From positions 83,665,763 through 83,729,762 of the forward strand of contig JARDYH010000007.1 in the NCBI GenBank assembly GCA_029215795.1: DNA of 64,000 bases. Direction: 5' to 3'. Origin of the DNA: Anniella stebbinsi. Its lineage: Eukaryota; Chordata; Lepidosauria; Squamata; Anniellidae. Positions 22,248 through 32,999 of the stretch are shown here, in pieces (positions within the stretch are counted from its first letter, which is position 1; each line of letters begins with the position of its first letter). The position numbers and the translations under genes are program-made. The notes below the pieces were generated by a model. That model had not been told where the DNA came from and searched no databases. It saw only the letters and a program-made list of their open reading frames with translations.

Positions 22248-23704
22248 CTCAGTTTCCTATCCCCCCCCCCCCCCATCAGTTCATTCTGAACTTTGAGATT
22301 TTGGTTTTTAAGGTTTTCGTGATAATTTGAACACATTTTTGCACACATTTCTCCTAATATCGGTGTTTTTGTACACAGGTTTGCCTAACATGAACATTTT
22401 TTTTGCTAGTGATTTTGCTAATATAATGCCCTTTACAATTATGTTCATTAACATCATGTACTTTACAATTATTTTCATTTGTATACACACTGTTGTTCCC
22501 TTAACACACACTTTTTGTATGCTTTTCTTTTGAAATTGGAGAACACCATTGCAAAAGTGCAGGTTTCAGAACTGCAGATTTCAAAGGAAAACCGAGTTTT
22601 GGTTTGTGTAACATTTTGAAAGTGTAAAATTAGGTATGTTTATATTAAAAGGAGGACTGAACAAATTTCTCCCCCGATCCCTAACATGGGCTAGATCTAC
22701 ACTACTGCTTTATTAATAGAGGCACAGCCGTGCCTCCATTGTTAAGGGCCGTCAGTAAAAAACACATTCCGCCATGTTAAAGTGATAATTGGGGGGGGTC
22801 ATTCTAACAGCCATAAAATCAAAAATGTTTCACCAACCTTTCTGAAATTTACAGGTGCCAGAAAGAAATGTTTGTTTTACATTACCTGAAAATTTCAAGA
22901 AGATCGGTGAAAGATTGTGGGAAGGAGAGCAGTTTAAGGTAGAAAAGGAATACAAACCTGTCTCCCTGCTTTTGTAAAATTACTTCCGGGTTGCGAGTTT
23001 TGTGCTCACAATTTGCATAATTTCTAGAGCCTTATTAATTAATCCAGTGGTGGGGTCTTCTTCCTCCTTGACTGTAGTTGGTGGAAAGCTTTTCGTTTTT
23101 TAAAAATTCCCGTCGGTTGACTTTTAAGGACTATTTTAACCTCTCATTCAAGTCAATGAGGCGGCCATCTTCCCTCATAGCATGACACATGCTCAGTAGC
23201 ATCGCCCTCCCCCCTCCCTCCTGCCTTAGAATGTGGGGTGGGTGAGTGAAATGGCCGCTGCCTCTAGCACAGACCTTTTGAGTGAAGAGGAAGAGTTTCT
23301 CTTTTCTCTTCTGGAACATGCATTCCTTTGGCTCTGAGAGTATTTTGGGCTATCTTCATGAGGCCAGTTTGCTATTTTGCTCCCTGGTGAAGCAGGGTGT
23401 GGTTCCTCTGGATCCATGGTAACCTGATCTTGAGAACTCTCCTGGGAACAAGTGGCTATACCTTTCTTTCTATTCCCCCCTACCCCATACACACACAGTG
23501 CTCCTTCCCTATTTTCTAAGAATTTGGTCCATACTGCTATAAAGTTGAAAGCTTCAAACACTTCATTTAATTAGTTTGGGCCGGTGTTAAGTTTTAAGTA
23601 CAATGTTGAAACCTTTCAAAGTGCTTCTGGGCCTACAACGTTGGTTTTGGCCTAGTCACCCTGTTTTTCTAATAAGATTTAGAAACAGTTGAGCTGTCGT
23701 TTAT
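22248..23704. other. no gene; poly-C run and anonymous sequence
   Basis: A C-run lies at about 22261-22274. The region 22735-22990 (for example TTTCACCAACCTTTCTGAAA) may be an old repeat, but I cannot name it. No exon is recognised. Confidence 0.4.
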
Positions 23705-24370
23705 TTTGCATAGTGTACACACATGGATTTTCTTTCTAATCCTTGCAGTCTACACTGGCTCCCTCCTTGATGTGTTTTTGGAGGCAGACAAACCCTTTTT
23801 TGTTCCAGCAGGCCTTTGGCAAATAATCTGGACCTCTGTCTATACCTTTGACTTTAAAATTGTTATGTATTTAAAATGTTTAAAATGCTTTAATATTGAA
23901 AAGTATTTAATTATATTTTTAACTTTTGTATATTTAGGCTGACCATATGAAAAGGAGGACAGGGCTCATGTAACTTTAACAGTTGTAGAGAAAAGGGAAT
24001 TTCAGCCAGTGACATTTGTATGCAATTAGTCCCTGGTGAAATTTCCTCTTCATCACAACAGTTAAAGTTGCAGGCACTATACTAGTGTGACCATATACAA
24101 AAGAAGGCAGGGCCCCTGCAACTTTAACTGTTGTGATGAAGAGGGAATTTCACCAGGAACTAATTGCATACAAATGACACTGGCTGAAATCCCCTTTTCT
24201 CTACAACTGTTAAAGTTACATGAGCCCTGTCCTCCTTTTCATATGGTCAGCCTAGTATATTCCTATTTATAGGTTTTCGCTGTATATGTTTTGGTTTTGT
24301 AAGGCTGCCCTGAGGCCCAGCATTGGGCAAAAGGCAGGATACTACTACTACTAGTAGTAGTAGTAGTAAT
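23705..24370 (+). mobile_element. LINE 3' end, split by a MITE
   Basis: The left part (23705-23934) and right part (24255-24370) make one L2-group 3' region once the MITE at 23935-24254 is set aside. The right part ends GTAAGGCTGCCCTGAGGCCC and a CTA/GTA trinucleotide run at about 24341-24369. Family assignment is tentative. Confidence 0.5.
23935..24254. mobile_element. palindromic hAT-type MITE, copy C
   Basis: Ends TAGGCTGACCATATGAAAAG and CTTTTCATATGGTCAGCCTA are perfect inverse copies. GTATATT lies directly outside both ends (23928-23934 and 24255-24261), a 7-bp duplication consistent with an 8-bp one that has drifted. Central internal terminus: CTAGTGTGACCATATACAAA. Confidence 0.9.
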
Positions 24371-25082
24371 GTTTCAGATTTCACTTCTGCATCTGATGTT
24401 CTTTTGCATTTACTTTTCTTTATAAACCATTCCTATCTGGCATGTTTTCATTGGTTTAACAAGTTAAAAGGGGTATTCACTGTTTTCATGCTTATGTTAT
24501 AAAATCTATTTTCAACAGGCCTAGTAACCTCAAGAGTAACAGAGTTGGGGAAAATCCTCAATCTCTTTGCTATCAGAGGCACTGAGTAAGGGACCCCTGG
24601 AGATAATTTAGACTGACCTCAACCACAAAACACTATTCCCCCTTCTGAAGAGATCTGGACCACAGACTACTAAAGACAAACAAAGTAGCAGCGCATAATA
24701 ACAGTTCTCATGTGGCCATTTGCCTTATGAGGCAGGTGCTCTGCGGGCTACCAAATGGAGGGACTAACAGGCCATAAAGTTGCCTGGCTGGGTCTGCCAG
24801 AAATCCAGCCTCAACACTCCTGGAAGGTCCATGTTCTATAGCACCTGCTGTCAGATGAACTTGAAGGAATCCCACCCTCCACCCCTGGGTTTAATTTACT
24901 GGCTTCCCCTGGCTGGACCTTGCAGGAAACTATAGGGACAGACAGAGCAGGCATTCATAGCACACATAGAATGCTGAGACTGGCAAATCTAAAAGCAAGT
25001 GTGTTGCTTTTCAAGAACCAAGGAAATTCAACGGGTCTTACTTTTGAGTAAATATCTAGGGATGGAAATGCAGCCTGTACAA
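24371..25082. other. no recognised feature
   Basis: No supported gene. About 25017-25075 resembles the dispersed 'GAGTAAATATCTAGG' short repeat. Confidence 0.4.
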
Positions 25083-25090
25083 GAACTGAG

Positions 25091-25726
25091 TAGAGTGACC
25101 ATATTTGGGAAACCAAAAAAGAGGACACCTAGTGGGGTGGCAGGAAAATGACTTTCTGGGGCCACCTTAAAGTCCCCAATTGGAGCGGAGGAGGGGAAAG
25201 CATATCATTCTCATCCCACCCCACTGCTCCAATCAGACCCTTTTCTATAATGCCTGGGAATGACATGTTTTTCCCTTTTAAGGCCTTGATTGGAGCAGTG
25301 GGAGAGAATGACACACCTCCAGAAAGCATGTCATTCCCCCCCTGCCATGCTAATAGTGGCCTTAAAAGGGAAAGTGTGTGATTCCAGGTCATTATAGACT
25401 ATTGCATAAAATCCCCCCTGACACCGAGGATAGAACAAAAACCAGGAGAAAACTGGGGAAATCCTGACAGTTTTTTTATTATTATTTGTTATTGCATTTA
25501 TATCCCACCCTTTTTCTGCCAAGAAACCCAAGGCGGCATACATAATCCTCCCCCTCTCCATTTTATCCTCACAACAGCAACCCTGTGAGATGGGTTGGGA
25601 TGAGAGTCTGCAACTGGCCCAAAGTCACCCAATGGGTTTCCATGGCTAAGTGGGGAGTAGAACCCAGATGTCCCAGCTCCCAGTCCAACACTTTAGCCAC
25701 TACGCCACACCCTAGTGGTCACCCTA
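25091..25726. mobile_element. hAT-type MITE carrying a SINE insertion
   Basis: Left TAGAGTGACCATATTTGGGA and right TGGTCACCCTA. The interior matches 5265-5607 in inverse. Flanks GAACTGAG (25083-25090) and GAATTGAG (25727-25734) form an 8-bp duplication with one mismatch. A minus-strand SINE (about 25476-25715) separates the last ~11 bp from the rest. Confidence 0.85.
25476..25715 (-). repeat. tRNA-derived SINE, near full length
   Basis: Minus strand: head TGTGGCGTAGTGGCTAAAG, B-box-like GGGTTCTACTCCCC, body CATTGGGTGACTTTGGGCCA, then AAAGGGTGGGATATAAATGC and an AATAATAAT tail. Inserted in the right end of the MITE at 25091-25726. Confidence 0.85.
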
Positions 25727-25734
25727 GAATTGAG

Positions 25735-26470
25735 CCATGCCAAGTTGGAAGCAGATCGGTTTGTGCCTTGATTTTTAGGATATTTTTTTAAAAAGTTTGA
25801 CTTCAATTTTTTTTCTAAAATTCAAGGCATGAACCAATCTGCTTTCAACTTGGCATGGCTAAAGCCTTACTTAAGAGGTACCATGATGCCAAGTTTCATC
25901 TCTTCATCTTTACTTTCTTTCTTTTTTTTTTAATGTACTGCTCAAGGCCTTAGACCCCAAAGAGAAGTATTGGGTTTGAAGTTAAAAAAATTCCTAAAAC
26001 TCAAGGCATAAACAGATGTGCTTCCAACTTGGCATGGCTCAATCCCTACTTAAGAGCTTCCATGCTGTCAAGTTTCATCCCTTTATCTTTAAAAATGATG
26101 GAATTGTAAGCATTTTAGTTAATTAAAAAAATTAAATTGAAGTTTTAAACATTTCTAAAAATCAAGGGATGAACGGATCTGCTTCCAATTTGGCATGGCT
26201 AAATCTCTACTTCAGAGCTACCATGGTGCAAAGTTTCATCTCTTTATCTTTAATTTCATTTTTTAAACTTGTACTGCTCAAGGTCCTGGACCCCAAAGAG
26301 ATTTCTGTTTGAACTTTAAAAAAATCCTAAAAATCAAGGCATGAACGGATCTGCTTCATACTTGGCATAGCTATATCCCTACTTAAGAGCTACTATGATG
26401 CCAGGTTTCATCTCTTTATCTTTAAAAATGAGGGGGATGCAAGCATTTTGGTTGATTTATTAACGTTAAA
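25735..26470. repeat. diverged tandem array with dimeric unit
   Basis: Monomers of about 162-181 bp share AAATCAAGGCATGAACGGAT, CTTGGCATGGCTAAATCCCT and AAGTTTCATCTCTTTATCTT. Key TTGGCAT sites are near 25849, 26030, 26192 and 26361. Two monomer types alternate: one continues TGTACTGCTCAAGG-CCCCAAAGAG, the other AAAAATGA-GCAAGCATTTTGGTT. An inverted partial monomer (25735-25780) precedes the array. No coding potential. Confidence 0.8.
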
Positions 26471-26601
26471 AGTGAGTTCAACACATAACACTAGCTTTGA
26501 TTTTATATTGGATGTCAAGATGGTATAACATTCTGGCTGACGCTGGTTTGGTTGTCAACTGTATAATATCCAGTCATCCGTTACACAAAGCCATGAAATT
26601 C

Positions 26602-26863
26602 ATTAAACAAAAAACCTACGGTTTACAAAAATAATGTTAAGGCTCTAAAGATTCCAACCAAGCACCAAAATGCAGGGAAATTGGGAGTTAAGGCTCACAA
26701 GCCTTAACGCCACATCCTCCCTAAGGAGGCAGAAAGTGCAAGCGAAATTCTCATTCTCCCAAAGCAGATAAACCATGAGGACAGGGTGGAGAATATGATA
26801 TGCAGAGGTGACTGTGGGGTTGTGGGAAATGATGATGAACAACTTAGGGCCAGCTACTTCTCA
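26602..26863. repeat. left arm of long inverted repeat
   Basis: From ATTAAACAAAAAACCTACGG to GGGCCAGCTACTTCTCA, this is the reverse complement of 28003-28266 with about 93-95% identity by eye. The spacer is about 1.14 kb. No protein is recognised in the arms. Confidence 0.92.
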
Positions 26864-28002
26864 TTTCTTAGAGCATCTCCTTATGTTGAGAGTTGCAACC
26901 CAACACATCTGACAGGCACCAGGTTGAGGAATGTCGTTCAAGAACAAGGGAAGGCAGAATGTAGATCTCCAGATGTTTTGGAATTCAACTTGTAAAAGCC
27001 CCTATCAGCATGGGCAGTTATCAGGAATGCCACGAGTTGATGTCCAAATCATCAGGATAGATCTATTTTCTGCCCACATCTGTACTAAAGTATGATGTTT
27101 TCCAGCATTAAGATATGTGATCAATCAAGGAACTACAAAAGAGCTGCATCACTTTAAATAAACTGTCAAAACCAAATGAAACAACAATTAATGAATCTTG
27201 AATACCTAATCCAGATAGCCCTTCAGACATCAACATTAGTTTTCAACACATGGCATAGGATGTCTATTTCTTGAATATCAGATAAAGGATTTCTCTTACT
27301 TGTTCAGCAGTGTGAGATCAAAGACAGAGCTACCACCTAATACTTTCATGCGTAAGTATTATTTTAAAATTAAGTATGAATTGATTTTTGTCTTCCCCAT
27401 AACACATAACATGGGAGTTACAGTGCAACACATCTCCAGCACCAGGCTGGAGAAGGTTGACTCCTATACATGTCTTCTCAGAAGCCAGTGCCACTGAATT
27501 CACTAGGGCTTTCTCCCAAGAGGTATAGGATTGCAAACTAATCTCATCTGAAAGGTGTTCAAGACAGCCAAACTAAACCTCTTCTGCTCCACTGTTGCTT
27601 TGATGAGATGATGTATTGTGCAGGGATTGTGGGGAGTGAACAGTATATTTTTTATAAATACATTTAAAGAAAAAAAACATTGGTTCTTTGAAAGGCAGGA
27701 TATTGACCAAAAGTTGGAAGTGCCTGGCACATGCTCTGGTTCTAGATCTGTAATGAATAGTGCCCCTTTTGTTATCAAGAGTGCTGCTATATGCGAGGTG
27801 TGTGTGAGAGAAAAGTATTGGGCAGACCCTGTATTTGGTAAGGGTATGGAACAGCATTCCCCATCCTGCTGCCCTCCAGGTGTTTGAGATGACAAGTCCC
27901 AGCATTCCTGACAATGGGACATACTGACTTGCAATGATGGGAGTTGTAGTCCAACACCTTTGGAGGGCACCAGGTTGGGGAAGGGCTGCTCTAAACAAAA
28001 AA
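26864..28002. other. spacer of the long inverted repeat
   Basis: Contains a half copy (26873-26942) and a full copy (27850-27990) of the CCAGATGTGTTGG-type palindromic repeat, plus anonymous A/T-rich sequence. No exon is recognised. Confidence 0.6.
27850..27990. repeat. short palindromic repeat, CCAGATGTGTTGG family
   Basis: Left TTCCCCATCCTGCTGCCCTC; right GGAGGGCACCAGGTTGGGGA; inner halves share GACAAGTCCCAGCATTCCTG against its approximate inverse TGATGGGAGTTGTAGTCCAA. Confidence 0.7.
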
Positions 28003-28266
28003 AAGAGAAGTAGGTGGCCCTAAGTTGTTCGTGATCAGTTTTCCACAACCCCACAGTCACCTCTGCATATCATATTCTCCACCCTGTCCTCCTGGTTTAT
28101 CTGCTTTGGGAAAATGAGAACTTCACTTACACTTTCTGCCTCCTTAGGGAGGATGTGGTGTTAAGGCTTGTGAGCCTTAACTCCCAATTTCCCTGCTTTT
28201 TCGTGCTTGGTTGGAATCTGTAGAGCCTTAACATTGTTTTTGTAAACCGTAGGTTTTTTGTTTAAT
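28003..28266. repeat. right arm of long inverted repeat
   Basis: Reverse complement of 26602-26863, ending GTAGGTTTTTTGTTTAAT. The right boundary coincides with the truncated start of a CAAGCAGGATATAG-family MITE, which marks it as a rearrangement joint. Confidence 0.92.
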
Positions 28267-28333
28267 GATAGCAGTATTGAAGTGCACTGATAACTGTTGG
28301 GGCGCAATCTACATTCCACATATCACTTTCATT

Positions 28334-28808
28334 GGCCCTTTCCACACCAGGCAGTTTGCCTGGGATGGACCCGGGCTGCTTCCTCTGCTCCGATGGTGTG
28401 TATTAGGTAGGCTGACCAGATAAAATCCAGGTCAGGGCTCATGTAACTTTAACAGTTGTAGAGAAAAGGGAATTTCAGCCAGTGTCATTTGTATGCAATT
28501 AGTTCCTGGTGAAATTCCCTCTTTATCACAACAGTTAAAGGTGCATGCACTATACTAGAGTGACCATATACAAAAGAAGGCAGGGCCCCTGCACCTTTAA
28601 CTGTTGTGATGAAGAGGGAATTTCACCAGGAACTAATTGCATACAAATGACACTGGCTGAAATTCCCTTTTCTCTACAACTGTTAAAGTTACATGAGCCC
28701 TGACCTGGATTTTATCTGGTCACCCTAGTATTAGGTACTTCCGGGATCGCCCTCCCTCCCTCTATACCCAGGGGCTACCCAGGCAAAACGCCTGGTGTGG
28801 AAAGGGCC
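28334..28808. mobile_element. MITE with GGCCCTTTCCACACCAGGC ends, split by copy D
   Basis: GGCCCTTTCCACACCAGGC (28334-28352) is perfectly inverted as GCCTGGTGTGGAAAGGGCC (28790-28808). The inversion continues with TTTGCCTGGG/CCCAGGCAAA. The middle is the hAT MITE at 28408-28727. Superfamily unassigned. Confidence 0.85.
28408..28727. mobile_element. palindromic hAT-type MITE, copy D (variant ends)
   Basis: Starts TAGGCTGACCAGATAAAATC and ends GATTTTATCTGGTCACCCTA. A perfect 8-bp duplication GTATTAGG flanks it (28400-28407 and 28728-28735). The outer ~25 bp differ from the other copies, but the change is mirrored in both arms. Confidence 0.92.
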
Positions 28809-28875
28809 GTAGTGTTATTTCCTGCTTTTTATTCCATATTCATAATGTTTTGACACAAGGTGTAGATCTGGCCAA

Positions 28876-31688
28876 AGGTATTACCTATGTTATGTAAGCA
28901 CTGCCTTCCCCCCGAAAGGTGCAATCCATTCTACCACCACCTTTTGCCAGATATGTACATTCAACCACGGAACGTTTGCATTCCAGAGATGACTTATTTA
29001 AAGCTTCTTTTTCCACCAAGTGTGATCAAAGATCAAAGGGAAAGCATCAGCCAACAGCAATTTGCCTTGAAGGCACTGCTGTTCTCAGATGTACAAAACA
29101 TCTGCGGGAAAAGTACTGGCACTTGTTGAAACATGCAAGGCAGAAGAAAGAGAGGAAATTCTACATTGATAGCACTCATGGAGATGGGAACAGGACTGGT
29201 GCGGGCAGCCCAATCAAACCGATTCCACACAGGAGGATCTTAGAAACGAAGAGTGCCAAGTCCCAAATGGGCCAAAATACAGTACCCAGAATATTAAGTC
29301 AATCTCATTGTATTTAGCACAGAACTTGTATCCAGCGCCTATACTCACATCATAGATTTATTCATGAAAATAACATTAGAAATGCATTGCGTTAGGAAAA
29401 TTGCTTGCAAAAATGTCCGCATTATGTAAAATTGCATACCAAGAAACAGGTACTAGGGGAAATGTGCACAAAAATAAATAGAAATGTTCATGCAAAAAAA
29501 AAAAAAAAATCTCAGAAGTTTGGGACGGACCAACATTTAATATTGGAAAAATTCTCTAAGTTTGGGATGAACCAGACATTAAGACTGGAAAAATGAGAAA
29601 CTAAGGGGCTACCTTTATGGCAGCGAGTTGCTACTGCTATAAGAAACCCCCTGCGCTGTTGCTGTGTCAGAGTGGCGGTGGCTAATCCCAATGTAGCAGT
29701 GAAAGCGTGGGGTTTCTGGAGGCTGGGCCTACCTCCTGCCCTCTGCCCCGGTGGACGGTGGACAATCAGGTGTCATCATCTGCCCAGCCATGCCTTCGTA
29801 TCAAGGATGGCGCGAGGTTAGATGGCGGAAGGGCCATGTTCACCTCGCTCCATCCTAAAAAGTGGGGGGTAAGTCCTCGACTTTTAAAAGCGGAGCTTCT
29901 CAGGAAAGCCCCGCAATGGCTTCAAAGTGGCTGCTGCATTGTATAATCGAAGCAGCGCCACCACGGAGCCACTACAGGGCTTCTAGAATGTATAGACAGC
30001 CCCTAAGAGAAACCAGCATTGACATAATCGCCCCTCACTATTGTTACCATATAGATACAATCCACTTCAGTGGGATATGCCACACAGAACATGCCTTGTT
30101 GGCGTCTGTAACAACATTCAAGACCGCGTCCCAAAGAGTCACAACCCATGTTTGGAATGGCTTGGAATTACAATGCAAACTTATCAAGAATCTGCTAACG
30201 TAGTTCTAGTGAGATGAGTTTGTGAAGGGTGGCTTTCTGACGCGAGAGAGCTCCACCTCCTTGGTCCACATTCATGGGCCTGGAGGCAGCTGGGTCTATA
30301 TTGTCTTGGTTGACCTCTCCCACTTGAGTGCATGGGGAATACCTGCAGTTGCTGGAAAGGTGCAGGCACAGCTCCAGAGAGCCCCAAAACCGTGGGAAAG
30401 GAATGACAGGAATTTTCTTTAGCCATGAATATGTGGCTAAAGAAAATTCCTGTCAGTCCTTTCCCATGTTCTCATGTGGCTACTCTGGGCAGAAATTCAA
30501 TGACATATCAGGTTATTCAAGAATAACCTGTGGTATTCTGTGATGACAAACCCACAATAAGCAACGACAGAATTTAGCACGAGGTGCAGAATAATTTGGC
30601 ACCAAGAAAATCTTTCTTTCTCTTTCTTTCAGAGCATGAGCTTCAGTGTCCCAAATAGCTCTTTCTTCTGCTCTTTGACTAGCAGAAGCAAAGTATATTA
30701 TGTAAAATAACGCACAAAATTCAAAACTTTGCATCATGGGTATACAGGTTGCTGAATTCGGCCTTTATTGGCAAAAAAACTTTCATGTTTTCTTTACTTT
30801 TTTAAGCACAGCTCTGCCTTGACGCTAAGCCTCTTTGAATACATGGATCAACGCTGAAGTGGGAACTTGCCATAGGGGATTGATCTTGCAATTCCCTGAT
30901 ATGAAAGGCCAGTGTCCCGTATTTGCTCCTGCTTTCTGCTTTTGACACAGTCTGCTTGGAGATTATGTCAGTGAATCCGGAGTCGGGTTACCAGCTATTA
31001 TTGTCTGGGCTTGTTGCTGGAGCTGGAGGATGCGCAAGGCCAATGGGGAAGAAAAGAATCCGTCTGAGCTGTTCTTGTCATTCATCTGCATGCACGAGTT
31101 CTCTTAATCTGCGCATGTCCACTAAGGCATCCTATGCACAATACCAGTGGCACTTACCATGGTGCCCACTACATGGATTTTTGCCCCTGCCCTTTCCCTA
31201 ACACTATTTTGATAGACACATCCAGCGAGATTGTGTTGGTCTCCCAGCTGATATAAAGGTAAACCAGGCTATCTACAGTAGAGCCTGAAGCACTCAGTTA
31301 AGTGACTGCCTTCACATCCCAGACAAAATCTCATGCAGTCTAGTGCCACAGCTGTCACCATCCCTCCATGCAGGTAGCCTGAGAATGAGGCCCCAGATAC
31401 CAGGTTAAGGAGCACACCTGGACAGGAGAGGAATCATTCTCTTTCCAAAGAGCAAAGTCCTTTTTTTAAAAAAAGAAAAAAAATCCTCTTGGGGCTAGGG
31501 ATGGCGCAAGAATCTGCCCCGGGCTCGAAGCCTGGTGAGCTCCCCTCAGCTTGGCCCCCCAAGCTGGAGTTCGCAGACTGCCCCCCACCCGCATGGCCTG
31601 TTTCACCCCTCCTGAACCTGCCTGCAGACTTGCTGCCCAACTGTCCTGACGCAAGCTCACCCCAGGCTTCTGCTCACGAACTTTAGAC
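28876..31688. other. no gene; one strong hairpin
   Basis: About 2.8 kb with no conserved exon. An A-run is at about 29496-29509, a TTTC run near 30610, and a 33-bp-arm hairpin at 30393-30466. Frames such as 28919-29317 show no known domain. Confidence 0.4.
30393..30466. repeat. hairpin with 33-bp arms
   Basis: The left arm (30393-30425) and right arm (30434-30466) are inverse with one mismatch and an 8-base loop. Core GACAGGAATTTTCTTTAGCC. No related copy is seen elsewhere in the window. Confidence 0.85.
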
Positions 31689-32934
31689 AAACTGACACAC
31701 TCTAAAAACACACTTTATTGTAAAATCACATGGAATTCAAGCATTACGGTTTCATTTCTGCATACACACACTTGAAGCTGAAGACAGACCAGATAGCTTT
31801 CAGGTACAACGGCTTAATGCGAACAGCAACTCACTCAGGGGGAGACATTTAGAGTTAGCCCCTGTCACATGAGGTCAGGAGTGGCCACACACACTGGCTC
31901 AATTTGGACGACACAATAAACAACTGGTGTGGGGGAAACAATCGTCAGTTGTTTTGACTATTGTGTCATCTGAATGCTGCCATAGTCAACTCAGCGCTGA
32001 TTGTAATCCACACCACAGTTGATTATTTATTACCATGTTGTGTGGGGAGTACCCCCTGGTTGAACAACTCTAAAGTTGATTATTACTCCACCATTGACTG
32101 TCGTGTCGTCCGAATTGAGCCACTGACTCATCAGGAACACGAACAAAAACTCAAAGGAGAAACCCCAGCACAGAAGTGCATGAAGTCTGACAGTAGACAA
32201 GATCATCTTGTACCAAATCAAACTCAGCCTGCCAGGGACACTGAGCTGATCACGTAAGCAAGATATCAGGGGACGAACCTCTTCGACCCAGGAAACCTTC
32301 CCTGCTCATAGCTTTGGCTCTGAGGAAGGCTCTCTCACAGGTCACACACACACACAAATTCTAGAACAGCAACGATCAGCCTCAGAGTCTCCCTGTGCCC
32401 GTACTTTCGCTCCATGCAGGGAAAAACAGGCTATAGAACACGAATCCAGAACAGTAATCTGCAAGTCGCCACAGAGCACTTTTCATGGCATAGTTCTTAG
32501 AAATTCCAAGTCCAAATAGCAACAGAACATGTACAGAGTGCATCCAACATCTCCAAACCAGATAGAATCCCAAACACGAGTTTCTTGGCAAGCGTAGAAC
32601 CAGATGGTAACTGTAGAACAGGCGATCAAGCGAACAGAAGACTCCTAGCAAAGGGCCTTCCCTTTTGCTGGTTCCTCTTATAGCCTGGAGGCTGGCTATT
32701 CTAAGCCACTTGACAGACAGGACCTTAGACCTGTAACTCAAACTCATGTGCCAACAGGGTGGCACGGTTCAACCTCCTCTTGATGACAACACTACGTGAG
32801 AGACAGCTTGCAAGATAGCCCCCACCTTTTCAAAACATATCTTTGTTCTCAAGGAAACTCAAGGCCTCGGCTAGCAGCCTCAGATAAGCACAGAACAGAG
32901 ACAGACTTTCTCACAATTGCCAGGCTATCAACTC
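31689..32934. other. no gene; possible LTR-like sequence
   Basis: Outside the MITE at 31896-32121 this is anonymous. On the minus strand, a TATAAGAGG (about 32676-32684) is followed by a long promoter-to-leader-like stretch, which could be a degraded LTR; no terminal repeat or duplication was found. The minus frame at 32382-32765 has no known domain. Confidence 0.3.
31896..32121. mobile_element. MITE with GGCTCAATTTGGACGACA ends
   Basis: GGCTCAATTTGGACGACA (31896-31913) is inverted at 32104-32121 with one mismatch. ACT lies outside both ends. The interior has several GTTGATTATT/CAACTGT blocks. Ends resemble the GTTCAGACGACAC family in style. Confidence 0.75.
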
Positions 32935-32964
32935 ACAATTCACTAGGCCAGCCTAGTGAATTGT
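32935..32964. repeat. perfect 14-bp-arm palindrome
   Basis: ACAATTCACTAGGC, two bases CA, then its exact inverse. Isolated. Confidence 0.85.
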
Positions 32965-32999
32965 TCATGAAGCACCTCACAACAACAGGGCACACTTCC

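Larger units (their letters stand above)
28267..28875. mobile_element. truncated MITE holding two nested elements
   Basis: The left part (AGCAGTATTGAAGTGCACTG) and right part (CAAGGTGTAGATCTGGCC) belong to the family seen at 22055-22247. The first third is missing at the junction with the inverted repeat. Its body is interrupted by the element at 28334-28808. Confidence 0.75.

Noticed and set aside
27503..28060. 185-codon minus-strand open frame
   Set aside because: It overlaps a palindromic repeat and one arm of the long inverted repeat, with no domain recognised.
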